From Metellina segmentata (lineage: Eukaryota > Arthropoda > Arachnida > Araneae > Tetragnathidae): a DNA stretch of 64,000 bases. A program made the translations under genes and the position numbers. The DNA lies in the NCBI GenBank assembly GCA_947359465.1, contig OX375880.1, positions 16,810,120 to 16,874,119 of the forward strand, in the 5' to 3' direction. Below the pieces are notes generated by a model. That model did no database searches. It saw only the letters and a program-made list of their open reading frames with translations, and was not told where the DNA came from. Shown here piece after piece: positions 20,433-31,203 of the stretch; the first letter of the stretch is position 1, and every line of letters starts with the position of its first letter.

Positions 20433-21469
20433 TTTAATGCAATATAAGCTTTTGTTTGAAACTCCCAATTGTATAAAGTGCAATTTAGCACTATATAAAA
20501 TCAGAAATATTACTTTATGGACATGTTTAAGAAGCTATAATCTACTTTCGTATATAGCTAAATTTTTGAGTTTGATAAAATATATTTTTTATTTTTTTGA
20601 AAACTACTTTCTCCGCGCAAATTTTTATGAAATTATTCTTGTTTATTTCATTCCAATGTGTATCTTCATATATTTTTGAGTAAATATTTTGGAACACTGT
20701 AGTTTACTTAAACAATTTACTTATACTAGGAAATCTTATGTACTCAAGTAACGAAAGATTATTTTCTTGAATTTAGGGAGAGTATTTACAAAAATTGTGG
20801 AATAATATTCACTTAAATTATGGAATATTGCAACATACTTAAAAGTAAATCCACTCTAACACACTATCAGAGAGAGAAATAATTAAATTTGTAATCTGTT
20901 TAATATACTTTGATCACTATTTATTGCATTCTATTACTATTTTATTGCTTATTTTCAATAAAAATGTGTTATATTTCGGAACTTACGTTATTAGTACAAG
21001 ATGCACATCCCCTCGTTTTATTCAAAATAATTAAACTTGGAAGTATTGTGCTTAAATTTGTTTTATAACTTTTTGTTTACGTTAAATATTTTATTCAAAG
21101 AAATTGCAAAAAAATTATTTTTTTTAATTTTCTAATTTCAATAACTGTGTCTTAACATTCTAATAATCTGATTACTTCATTCGATACATGTGAAATTGGG
21201 TCTTTCCCTATGTGATTTCCACATTTAAAAAATTAAACCAGTGATTAAATGTCTGAAACTGTATTTCATTTATATAATTTTAAGACGTTTAGAAGAAATA
21301 ACAATATTAACATGAATGTAGGGGAATTGTGCTTTTTATCTTTGAAACTTTTTTCATAAATATTTTTAAACATCAATTTAACTAGCTTGCTAAACTTTCC
21401 CAGCAATTCTGAGTCCCATGGAATCTATCGAGCTATTTAGAAGTATTATATTGCTCAATCACTACGAAT
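20433..21469. other. AT-rich intronic sequence, nothing recognised
   Basis: Strongly AT-rich with no motif, repeat or coding similarity that could be supported. Small open frames (for example 20437-20679) look random. Confidence 0.5.
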
Positions 21470-21930
21470 GGAATTATTTTGAAAGATTATATTGCTAATT
21501 TCCTTGGAATAGAATCCTTAAAAGGAAAGATTCTTTTGCTTATCTTCTTGCGATAGATTCTATTGGAATTAGATGTTCTCTTCTTCCTTTCCTTAAAATA
21601 AAATAATTTGGAATGTTCTATTGCTCCTTTGGAATTGAATCAATTAAAAAGATTTTACTGCCCCTTTCATTGGCATAGAATTTTTTGAAAAGATTCTTTT
21701 GCTTATCTTCCAGCGATAGATTCCATTGGAAAAATTAGATATTCTCTTCTTCCTTTCCTTAAAATAAAATAATTTGGAATGACTCTATTGCTCCTTTCCT
21801 TAGAAAATAATCAATTAAAAAGATTTTACGTCCCCTTTCATTGGAATAGAATCCTTTGGAAAGATTCTATTGCTCCTTTCCTTGGAATGGAATCCTTTGG
21901 TAGGATCCCATTCCAAGAAAGGCGACAGGA
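21470..21930. repeat. diverged compound tandem repeat, about 162-bp unit
   Basis: AAAGATTCTTTTGCTTATCTTC recurs at about 21526 and 21688 and a related start near 21857. Within each unit, shorter motifs (TTCCTTGGAATAGAATCC, ATTGCTCCTTTCCTT) recur, so a short repeat appears to have been amplified as a longer block. Confidence 0.65.
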
Positions 21931-22700
21931 ACTGTAGTCATAATTAGAGCTCGGATTTTTCATACCTTTTTTTTGAGCTACTAATGTCAATAGAAGTCCG
22001 TTTTGAGTGTTTTTAAGTAATTTGCAACCAGAAAAAAACAGAATTTATTTTGCATATTTGGTTTCATTTGCTTGTTTTGTACATTGTAGCGTTTGGCACT
22101 AAATTATTTAACGAAAACTCTTAGACAAATGAGTTTTTATTTACATTTATATACAAAGCTTAATTGATCACACTTCGGCTACAATGACGTTGGTCAAAGC
22201 ACATTAAATCTCTTCCCAGGGTGAGATATCCGAGAAAAGTGTTCAATATATGAACTCCGGTAGAGGTTCTACCGCAAATAGTTTCCCAGGATGGGAGCCT
22301 AAACAAAACGTTGTTCTCTCAAAGTTTTCAAACGCTCATCTCTCTTCGAGAGCTTCCAGCCTTTCCAAAAAACTCCATAGATGCCAGATCAGAACAGAGC
22401 CGCCATCCTTTTAGTTTCGACTCGATGACACCTGTCTATGTTCATGAGATGTCTTTCCTAGCCTCGCTGAAGGGTCCCACTTTACATTATGTTATCCCAT
22501 AGCGGTGCTGAGAGAAATCTATTTTTAGAAGTAGTACATGAAATATGTTTCTTCACATAGCCTCGTAATAGGGTTCCTTTTTCGTCCACACTCAACGTGG
22601 CAGGACATTTGTCACCTTGTTCAGTATTAGGCAGACGTCGCAGCATATTTGGATGATATTTCTCTATTGCTAAACATTTTAACAAACAAATTCCATATTT
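21931..22700. other. unidentified sequence, possibly LTR-related
   Basis: Contains TGTAGCGTTTGGCACTAAAT at 22085 followed by AT-rich and then mixed sequence without open frames. It resembles the start of a minus-strand LTR in composition, but no second end or target duplication was found, so it is not called. Confidence 0.3.
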
Positions 22701-23195
22701 TTTCAAAGAACTTTGTTCAGTGCGTTTGGAAGGAATATTTTCAGAAGCAAAACGCAATTGGTTTGGTTGGCCTGACTTTTACCAAACAAACCAAAACCCT
22801 CCCCGACAACACCTGTTATCGCCACCACACTTCCACTATTCCAAAAATTTTATTTTTTTTTTTAGATGGTAAAGACTTAATTTCAAAGGGTTTTTTTTTT
22901 CCAATGGCGGGCACTAAGGACTTGTCATTGGCCATTACAAGGCCGAAAGTGATGGTAACTTGTGAAGGGGCACCCAGTGGGTGGATTCATTGCCTCTTCA
23001 ATTTCATCAATGACCATTTCCAAGGTAAACATATTTATTTTCAGCAATTTCATTTTTAGTATAAGAAGAAATACCAAATTAATTCTAAGATATTTCATTG
23101 ACAAATAATCGGACCGGAAAACTGACTTTTCAACTAGACACTATAAAAGCTAACCCAATTCAGTTTCGTTTGCCAGCGCAAAGCATCAAAGCCAA

Positions 23196-23615
23196 TTGGG
23201 GAGACAGGAAAGACATTTTGTAATGGTCCATAAAAGTGCACCATCAACATCTGCACTTCCACTGCAGATGAAAAAAAATCTGAACCCACTGTTACATGGG
23301 AAATACGATGAAAAGATTCGAAACATCTACCAAAACGTACCACTCGGAGACGATGTGCGTTCTGCAGTACCCATTAAATTGTCTAATTCAAGCTCCCCTA
23401 ACACTCAATCAAACATAAATAACGACTTATCTTGTGCTGACACCCTCATGTCTGTCCTTAATATGGAACAGCATGCCATTTATTATATTACCACTATGCT
23501 TCAAGCATTCAAAAACGCTCTCCCAGAACTACGCGAAGCCACTTTTGGCGTTGATAGAACTGATATCATTTTCAAACGCAACTGTTATGCATCTGGTGCT
23601 GTCACCGCTCCATAA
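23196..23615 (+). pseudogene. possible LINE ORF1 3' part
   Basis: An open frame of 139 codons ending 30 bases before the endonuclease-like sequence begins, the usual place for ORF1. No zinc knuckle or RNA-binding motif is visible in it (motifs such as LGDDVRSAVPIKL and NMEQHAIYYITTML are not ones I recognise). The identification rests on position only. Confidence 0.4.
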
Positions 23616-23639
23616 TTAATATTTATTTTTACGGCTTTT

Positions 23640-25740
23640 CGCTAAAACACTCTCCATTGGCATTTGGAATGTTAATGGTCTACGCTCTAAATCTCAAGAA
23701 ATTCGTAACTTTCACAATCTTGACATTTTTCCTTGTTCAGGAAACCCATCTTTCTCCAACCCAAAATGTTTTCATTCCTAATTACCTTTTCCATAAAACT
23801 TTTTGATCTTATTAACTTTAATAGAACTGCTACCGAATTTTATTACACTAATTGGAAAAAATACCATGATGTCCTTAAAATAAAACCACTACCACCTATT
23901 CACATCTCAAATTCTACTGATGCTGATAATAAAATTCTCTCCATGCACTGAAAATTTAAATGAAGCTCTCATTGAAGCTTTTACCAAAAAGTTCAAGCCC
24001 ATTCCTGTTTTTCTCCTTAAAGAAATTATTAATAAAATTAAACTTACGAAACTTTTTTCGTCGCCGCTGGCAGCAAACGAAAAACCCATCATTAAAAAAC
24101 AGTTGCTACTCTCTCTGCAACTCCATTAAAAACCTTATACACGCTCACTCAAATAAAAAATTTCATCAACACATTGAATCCCTCTTTTCTGAAGACGGAT
24201 CCATCTGGAAAAAAATTAAATCACTTAAAAATAACAATTATAACCTCCCTCCTCTTAACACTAACAACGGTCCTGCTCTTTCTAAAATCCAAAAGGCTGA
24301 AGCAATCGCTGACTGCCTTGAGGATCAATTCTAATCTTGACAATCCCAATATTACTCAACAAGTTCTCACTGATATCCAACTCTTCAATTCCACCCATAT
24401 TCAAAATTCTATTGAGCCTGCAAAAGCTTCTAAAATTGCAGACTTCATTAAAAATCGCAAATCCAAAAAAAAAAAAAAAAAAAACTGGCAAAGACCAAAT
24501 TTCTAACAAAAAGTTAAAAAATATCTCTCTCAAAATTCTCTTCTTCATTACTCTAGTTATTAACTCTATTCTTAAACAAAAACACTCCCCTACTTTTTGG
24601 AAAAAATGCCATTGTTGTTCCTATTCACAAACCAAATTCTTCCCCCTCTGAACCTCAAAATTACCGTCCCATTTCTGTACTAAGTGCCGTTAGCAAAATT
24701 TATGAATTCATTATTTTAAAAAGACAATCAAAACATCAATTCTAATAACATTCTCATTCCTGAACAATTTGGATTCAGACATAAACATAGTACTGTACAC
24801 CAACTCCTCAGAGTTACTCTGCTCATACAGGCATCCTATTCCTCGACATTGCCAAAGCATTTGATCGTGTCTGGCCGGCCTTATCTCAACAACGTTTTAT
24901 TCAAGCTGGTTTTCCACAAGGCTCTCTCCCCTTCTCTTTAACATATACAAGAATGACATTCCTACTGGTCCCAGAACTTCCCTCGCCTTCTATGCTGATG
25001 ATATAGTTATACTGTACCAAAATCAAAACAGGAGATTTCTCATTAAACAAATTCAAAATTATGTCGATTAACTCCAGCTCTGGCTTACCAACTTGAAAAT
25101 CAAAAATAACGCCTCTAAATGCGCGCTGGTAATGTTTTCTAATAAATATCCTTCCCAATTACAAAATATTAAATTTTTCAATGAACCTATCCCTTTTGTT
25201 AATAACTATAAATATCTCGGTCTTACCCTTGATACTAAGCTTACTTTCACCCCTCATATTAAAATGAGGGGTGAAATATAAGGGAAAAAAATTTAGAAAA
25301 TTTCAACTTTTTTCTAAATCTAACCTTTATTCTCTTATTGGACACCACAGCCATCTTTCTCTAAAAAATAAAATATTCATCCATGAATCCATTATTAGAC
25401 CCACCCATATGCTTCTCCCGTTTGGGGCTCCACATGCAAAACCAATATCAAGTACCTCCAATCTCTCCTCCATATGGTTACTGCACCTTACTATGTACAC
25501 CGTGAAGTTATTCACAAAGATCTTAACATTGAACCGATTTTTGAATACATCAAAACACTTTTTTCAAAATTGTTCAAGACTTCCAAATGTCCCTAATCCC
25601 CTTTTACAGAACTTACCACATTATGACACCTCCCTTGTAAAATCACACAAGAGACCTAGAACACATCTGGACCGTGATTTCCATACTTATGGTCAGCTCA
25701 GAGACTCCTCTGGGAATCTCCTGGACCCACCACATTGACC
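23640..25740 (+). pseudogene. LINE ORF2 pseudogene (endonuclease and reverse transcriptase)
   Basis: The endonuclease start reads SIGIWNVNGLRSKSQEIRNF at about 23653, then, after a one-base shift, QETHLSPTQNVFIPNYLFHK. RT blocks follow: FGFRHKHSTVHQLLRVT (about 24768), LFLDIAKAFDRVW (about 24838), GFPQGSL (about 24908), FYADDIVILYQNQN (about 24985) and NYKYLGLTLDTKLTFTPHI (about 25202). Spacing between the AKAFD and PQGS blocks is much shorter than in intact elements, so internal sequence is lost. Endonuclease and RT would nick the target and copy the RNA in place. This copy is inactive. The YADD box and APE-type endonuclease argue for a jockey or I-like clade. Confidence 0.85.
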
Positions 25741-26049
25741 TTTCATTTTTTCTTTTCTTTTATTTTTCCCCTTTTATCACCTTACTCCCTAATCATCACC
25801 ACAGCTCATGCATTGCGCCACTTCTTTTCGGTACTGATTGCTTACCCCTCCTCCATGTCCCCACCCCCTTTGGAACGTGAATTGGACTCCTAATTGTATC
25901 AATCACTAAATTCTGTGATCTATCTAAATTATTTACCTTTTTCAAAGATCATCGTCACTACCTTTAACTTTCTTCCCTCATTTTTCAGTTTACAGCCATT
26001 AAATTCTCTATTAATTCTGATGTGGAGGTTCGCAGTTTTCTGCAAGGTA
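25741..26049. other. sequence downstream of the LINE, nothing recognised
   Basis: T/C-rich sequence that may be LINE 3' UTR. It ends at the target site of the next MITE. Confidence 0.4.
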
Positions 26050-26057
26050 CTCCGTAA

Positions 26058-27489
26058 TAGTGATGCTACATCGACAGCAAAACATCGATGTTTTTAAAAT
26101 TCAGCGCATTTAAACTTTTTCCCCCATTTCTTAAAAGAGGTTTAGCAACTAGTGATGCTACATTGTTTGCAAAACATCGATGTTTTGAAACTTCGATGTT
26201 AAAAATTAAAACATCGATGTTGATAATACATCGCCCCCAAATCATCGGTGTTTATAAAATTCAGTGTATTTAAACTTTTTCCCCCATTTCTTAAGACTGG
26301 TTAAGCAACTGGTGATGCGACATCGCCTTCAATACATCGATGTTTTTTATAAAATATCAATGTTTTGAAGACATCGATGTCGCATCCCTACTTTTCAGAT
26401 CCTTCAAACTTGACCACTTTGGTCTAAAAGTATGTTCAATTTGTTAATTATGAAAATTATGCTACTTGGTTATTTTTTAATTTTTTATAACGGTACTTTT
26501 TTTTTATTTAAAAATAAAACATCGACAACGTAAAGACATCGACAAATTTAAACATCTATATTACAAAAACATCGACTCCAATACATCGATGTTTTTTAAA
26601 AAAACATCGATGTTTTTAACATCGATGTATTGGAGTCGATGTTTTTGTAACATCGATGTTTGCACTTATCGATGTTTTACTTTTAAGTGAAAAAAGTATC
26701 GTCATAAATATTTAAAAAATAACCATGTAGCATAATTTTTATAATTAGCTAATTGAACATACTTTTAGACCAAAGTGGCTAAAGGTGAAGGGTTTGCGAC
26801 ATCGATGTCGACGTTTTCAAAACATTGATATTTTATAAAAAACATCTATGTATTGAAGACTATGTCGCATCAATAGTTGCTAAACGAGTTTTAAGAAATG
26901 GGGGAAAAAGTTTAAATGCACTGAATTTTAAAAACATCGATGTTTTGCTGTCGATGTCGCATCACTAGTTGCTAAACCAGTTTTAAGAAACGAGGACAAA
27001 AAGTTTAAATTCACTGAATTTTAAAAACATCGATGTTTTGCAGTCGATGTAACATCACTAGTTGCTAAACCAGTTTTAAGAAATGGGGGAAAAAGTTTAA
27101 ATACACTGAATTTTAAAAACATCGATGTTTTGCAGTCGATGTAACATCACTAGTTGCTAAACCAGTTTTAAGAAATGGGGGGGGAAAGTTTAAATACACT
27201 GAATTTTAAAAACATCGATGTTTTGCAGTCGATGTAACATCACTAGTTGCTAAACCAGTTTTAAGAAATGGGGGAAAAAGTTTAAATACACTGAATTTTA
27301 AAAACATCGATGTTTTGCAGTCGATGTAACATCACTAGTTGCTAAACCAGTTTTAAGAAACGGGGACAAAAAGTTTAAATTCACTGAATTTTTAAAACAT
27401 CGATGTTTTTTGGTCGATGTACTATCGACATTGATGTTTTAATTTTGAACATCGATGTTTTGCTATCGATATCGCTTCCCTAATCCCTA
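26058..27489. mobile_element. hAT-type MITE with ACATCGATGT arrays, expanded copy
   Basis: 1432 bp flanked by CTCCGTAA at 26050-26057 and 27490-27497 (8-bp duplication). Ends are TAGTGATGC... and ...AATCCCTA. The element is a large inverted repeat centred near 26600. The right side contains an array of about 92-bp units, with ACATCGATG starting at 26934, 27028, 27119, 27212, 27304 and 27398. Each unit holds TAGTTGCTAAACCAGTTTTA and AAAAAGTTTAAATACACTGA. It is related to the single-copy element at 58609-59182. Confidence 0.88.
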
Positions 27490-27497
27490 CTCCGTAA

Positions 27498-27933
27498 TTG
27501 ATACGTCCGTTCCGTTTCGAAAGAAAGAAGTTCGCCCTTCATGGTACTGTAATGTCAGCAAATAGGTTTTGAAAAAAAAATATGCGTTTCTATGACTCTT
27601 TCAAAACATCAGTTGCCATGGTGGGATTATTAATATAACACTCTGAAATAAAGGATTCAGTGAAATGTTATTTTCCCCCCTGCTTTTCAGTAATATGTTA
27701 AGCAATTGAAACAATCGTTTCTCCCCATTTATTTTACATTAAAAGCAATTCTGTGCAACTTGGTTTTTTTCTCTCCTCAAAACCGTGTAAATCAAAGAGT
27801 TAAAAAGCATCCCGCTAGTACCTTAAACCGCAAGCATCCACCCTTTGCAAATCAACAGTTATTATTAGTTCCTGAACTTCACAGCGCATATGGTTTCTGC
27901 GTGTCTGCTGGGTTTATCAGGAATCAGACATAC
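27498..27933. other. intronic sequence, nothing recognised
   Basis: Sequence between the MITE and nrf-6-like exon 2. The plus-strand ORF at 27706-28155 is mostly the antisense of exon 2 and is not a gene. Confidence 0.5.
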
Positions 27934-28151
27934 CGTTCCATTGTTGCTATCCAGCTTGCTCTGGACCAGACTGTACTTCTCGGGCATGGGCGGAAAGGGG
28001 GGCGTGGCTTCCACTGCGCAAGAACTGCCCCTGAACGTGGGACGACCCTCGCCGTCCGGCAACCGGACTGCCAGACACTCGTCGAAGGAGCCATAGTCCA
28101 CGAAGGTCCCTTGGAGAAGGCCAGGAGGCAACTTGGACGACGCATCCAGCA
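27934..28151 (-). CDS. nrf-6-like, exon 2 (core of NRF domain)
   Basis: Minus-strand exon of 218 bp. The acceptor is TGCCTTTTTCAG (complement ends at 28152) and the donor is GTATGT (complement of 27928-27933). The A carried over from exon 1 plus TG makes the Met of the motif WAVK-MLDASSK across the junction, exactly where NRF domains have W-A-x-K-M-x-D-A. It continues LPPGLLQGTFVDYGSFDECL, then RGSSCAVE, and ends KLDSNNGT in phase 0. GxLxG, the G.(F/Y)DxCL pattern and paired Cys are NRF hallmarks. The region is clearly more GC-rich than its intron surroundings, consistent with coding constraint. Confidence 0.93.
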
Positions 28152-28184
28152 CTGAAAAAGGCACACATTGCTCTTATATTCTTG

Positions 28185-28676
28185 CAGTTCAAACATCAAT
28201 GTTCAATATTAAAACATCGATGTTGATAACCACATCTCCCAAAAACCATCGATGTGTTCAAACAGTGTATTTAAACCTTTTTTTCCCATTTTTTAAAAAA
28301 CTGGTTTAGTAACCTCTAACGTAAATAATCGCCCCGGGGGGGAGGGGATTTAATTTGGCGTGTTTATCTCCCTATATTAAAAAAAAGTTACCGCCGACGC
28401 CGCAGGATTGAAAACTGTGTTGTTTAGCTCGATTCTTAAACGATTTCCCGAGAATGTACTGATCGGGAAAAAAACCGAAATTAACATGATTTGTTCTTCA
28501 TCGTATTCCCTGGACAATTATTAAGATTTTTTTCCGATGCGGCTATTAGTTTAGGGTTTATTAAGTGTCAAAATTGAAGAAACGAAATTTCTTCCGCAAG
28601 TGAGCAAAACACATACAAATTTTCAGTCGTCTTAATTTTGAACATCTTTTTTTTGCTGTCGATATCGCATCCCTAA
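28185..28676 (-). mobile_element. ACATCGATGT MITE fragment split by a family R repeat
   Basis: 28185-28330 holds reverse MITE sequence (AAAACATCGATGTTGATAAC, TAAAAAACTGGTTTAGTAAC), and 28640-28676 holds its end (GCTGTCGATATCGCATCCCTA). Between them about 28365-28625 is a family R repeat copy starting TCTCCCTATATTAAAAAAAAG. Confidence 0.65.
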
Positions 28677-28724
28677 TAACTAGACGTCCTTCTTAACGGT
28701 GACGTAAAAGTGTAAATATTTGCA

Positions 28725-30540
28725 TTGCTGGCAAAGATTTACGAGCTATTATTAATTCAGGCGCTGAGATTTCAGCTGAAAACGCGAAGTATATTCCTAA
28801 CATCCCCATCGAAAATAGCATTATTGACCTAATTTTCGCTTTTTGAGAAACGATTAAAGCCAGAGTGGCCATTGCTCTATTAGCAATCCTAATCAATATT
28901 AATGGCCTTGACGGAGAAACTTCATGTTCCTAGCGTTCTCCGAGTGTATACAATTTATTACTTTCGTATGAGTCATATCCTACTGGCGCAAATACGGACC
29001 AGTTAGTAATGTATACAGCATTACTTCTGTGAATTCGATATCATCTTGAAAAAGGGATAAGGTTAAACAGATGTCAGATGTTGACAAATGAAGAGCGGAA
29101 CAGCAGAAATTCGTGAATCGGTTCTCGAGCAAGTGAAGCAAGGGAAAGGAAATTATATTTTTATAGATGATTTAATTTATCGCAAAAAAAATTTCAGGTG
29201 ACAATGTTACGCAACTCGTATTACCAAAAGATAGGAGGGAACAAATCTGAAAACTCGCACATGAGTCAGTATTTGGAACGCGGAAAAAGAAAGAACGAAT
29301 AAAATATTCATTTTGTTGGCCCGGGATGTCAAAGGATATTCTGAATTTTTTCAAAACTTGTAAATATTGTCAGTAACGAAGTCCAGATGGTCAAATCTTA
29401 TTACCCCTGTAAATAGACCAAGCTTCCCGTTTGAGATTGTTAAAGCAGATATCATCGGTCCAGTCGATCCACCTTCAACTAGAAACCATAAGTACGTTCT
29501 TACAGTAATGGATCAACATTCGAAATGGCCAGAAGCCATACCTTTGCGATCACTCGCCTCCAAAGTAGCATACGATGCTTTAATCGAAATTTTTATGCGC
29601 ACAGGTATACCCTACAGTTATATCCAGTGATCAAGGTTCGAATTTAATTTCTCAACACCTGGTTATCCAGCTAGTAACGGATTAGTCGAAAGATATAATA
29701 AAGTTCTAAAACAAATTCTTCACCATGTTATTAGAAAAGATCCTAAGAACTGGGACTAACATATTCCGTATTTGCTATTGGCATATCGAGAAATTCCTAA
29801 CTTCACGACTGGAGTATTGTCTTTTAAATTACTTTACGGAATAGAAGCTAGGTCCATTATCAGTACTGAAATCTACTTGGTCATGAGTAAACTCCCATAA
29901 ATCTTGGTAAAAGTGCTATAGATTACCTTTAAGAATTGAAAATAAATTTAGAAGAGGCTGCAGAAAAATCATCGGTAATCGCAGAAGGGGAACAAAAGGC
30001 GTATGCTGAGTATTTTAATGGCCGCACTTCATGCAAAGAATTTAAAATTCGTGGCCAAGTACAAAAACTAATTCCGGCTTCAAATAACGAATTATACGCG
30101 AGATGAACCGCACCAGGGAAAATAATTTCTCGCAGTAACCGTCATTCATAAAAAGTAGAATTGTTAGACCGGAAAATAAGACACGTGCATGTATATAAAA
30201 TCAGAAAGTTCTACGCTAGAGTCCAAACAATTGGTTCAATTTTTGAAAATGTGAATCAGAATTGGTAGAAATCCATCCTACACCTGAACCACACTTCAAG
30301 GGAAAACCTAATTTTGAGAAAATCGATTTAAATCATTTGGATGACACAAATAGGAGAGATGTTTTGGATTTAGTGACGAAGTGTGAGTTGTTATTTTATA
30401 ATAAACTGCAAATCTCTAAGGTCGGAGAACATAAAACTAAGTTGTTAGAAACAGAAAGGAAGAAACCTTACATTTATAGAATCCCCGATCTCTTAAACGA
30501 GAAGTTGATAAGCAAGTTGGAAGAAAGTGAAGAGCGCAGC
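28725..30540 (+). pseudogene. gypsy-lineage pol remnant with protease, integrase, then RT
   Basis: Plus-strand decayed pol. Protease-like sequence at about 28745 reads AIINSGAEISAENAKYIPNI (catalytic Asp changed to Asn). The integrase zinc-binding region at about 29245-29376 has LAHESVFGT and the pair TCKYCQ. The integrase core starts VKADIIGPVDPPSTRNHKYV (29440) and continues TVMDQHSKWPEAIPL, SSDQGSNLI (about 29625, after a shift) and NGLVERYNKVLKQI (about 29675). The RT N-terminal region at 30262-30530 reads FEKIDLNHLDDTNRRDVLDL, VGEHKTKL, YRIPDLLNEKLI. Integrase again precedes RT, as in the element at 12486-18281. Many shifts and stops; truncated by the Tc1-like element at about 30540. No LTRs found. 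Confidence 0.83.
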
Positions 30541-30544
30541 GTAA

Positions 30545-31195
30545 GCGTCGCGTCACAAATGTTCTATGGGGTTTAGGTCGTGACTCTGAGCATGCCAGGG
30601 AAGACGTTTTACATCCATATCTTGACACCACTGCTTGACAGAGGCTGCAACATGACATGGAGCTTTGTCGTCCTGGAAGTAACATCCGTCCTCTCCATAA
30701 AATTGCCAGAGCGTAGGAAGAATCTGATTGTCCAAAATGTTCATGTAGACGTCGGCGTTCATTTTACAAAGAGCAACATGCAAAGTTCCCAGGCCATACC
30801 ACGAAAAACACCCCGAAACAAGTACACCACCACCGAACTTGACAATTGGAACGATGCACTCGGGTAACAGACGTCCGCCTGGCATTCGCCAAACCCAAAC
30901 CAAGCGTGTAGCGTGACTCGTCGCTCCATAAAACAGTTTTCCAGTGGACCACAGTCCAGTTGCGACGTTGCAAACACCAAGCGAGTGTGCCGGCTTTGTT
31001 GGATGGGGTGATGTGTGCAGCAACACATCCGTGGATATTGAGGGCGTACAGTACTTTCCGCAAAGTATTGGGGTGCACCGTAACTCCTGCTGCCTGTTGA
31101 AACTCGCTGTTGCTGATTTGGAGTGGTTTCTTGCTACGAATCTCACGCTTCAGGATACGCCGATCCTTTTCATTCAGTTTACAGGGACGACCAAC
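30545..31195 (-). pseudogene. Tc1-like transposase, catalytic part
   Basis: The minus strand encodes [48 protein letters not shown] (first catalytic Asp), [13 protein letters not shown] (second Asp) and [10 protein letters not shown] (Glu), in order but spread over two frames with a shift near 30900-31050. A stop follows the Glu block directly, so the normal C-terminus is missing. This is a different subfamily from the Tc1-like copy at 9717 (FQDDKAPCH against IDDNARPQ). Upstream coding continues at 34113-34335. Confidence 0.87.
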
Positions 31196-31203
31196 GTGTG
31201 CAG

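Larger units (their letters stand above)
22700..25740 (+). mobile_element. LINE (jockey/I-type non-LTR retrotransposon) remnant
   Basis: A plus-strand element with a possible ORF1 end at 23196-23615 and a decayed ORF2 at about 23640-25740. Frames shift repeatedly and parts are deleted. The right limit is set by the last ORF2-like sequence near 25740. No poly-A tail or target duplication was identified. Confidence 0.75.

Noticed and set aside
27706..28155. Plus-strand ORF of 149 codons
   Set aside because: It is largely antisense to nrf-6-like exon 2, whose splice sites, phases and conserved motifs are on the minus strand.
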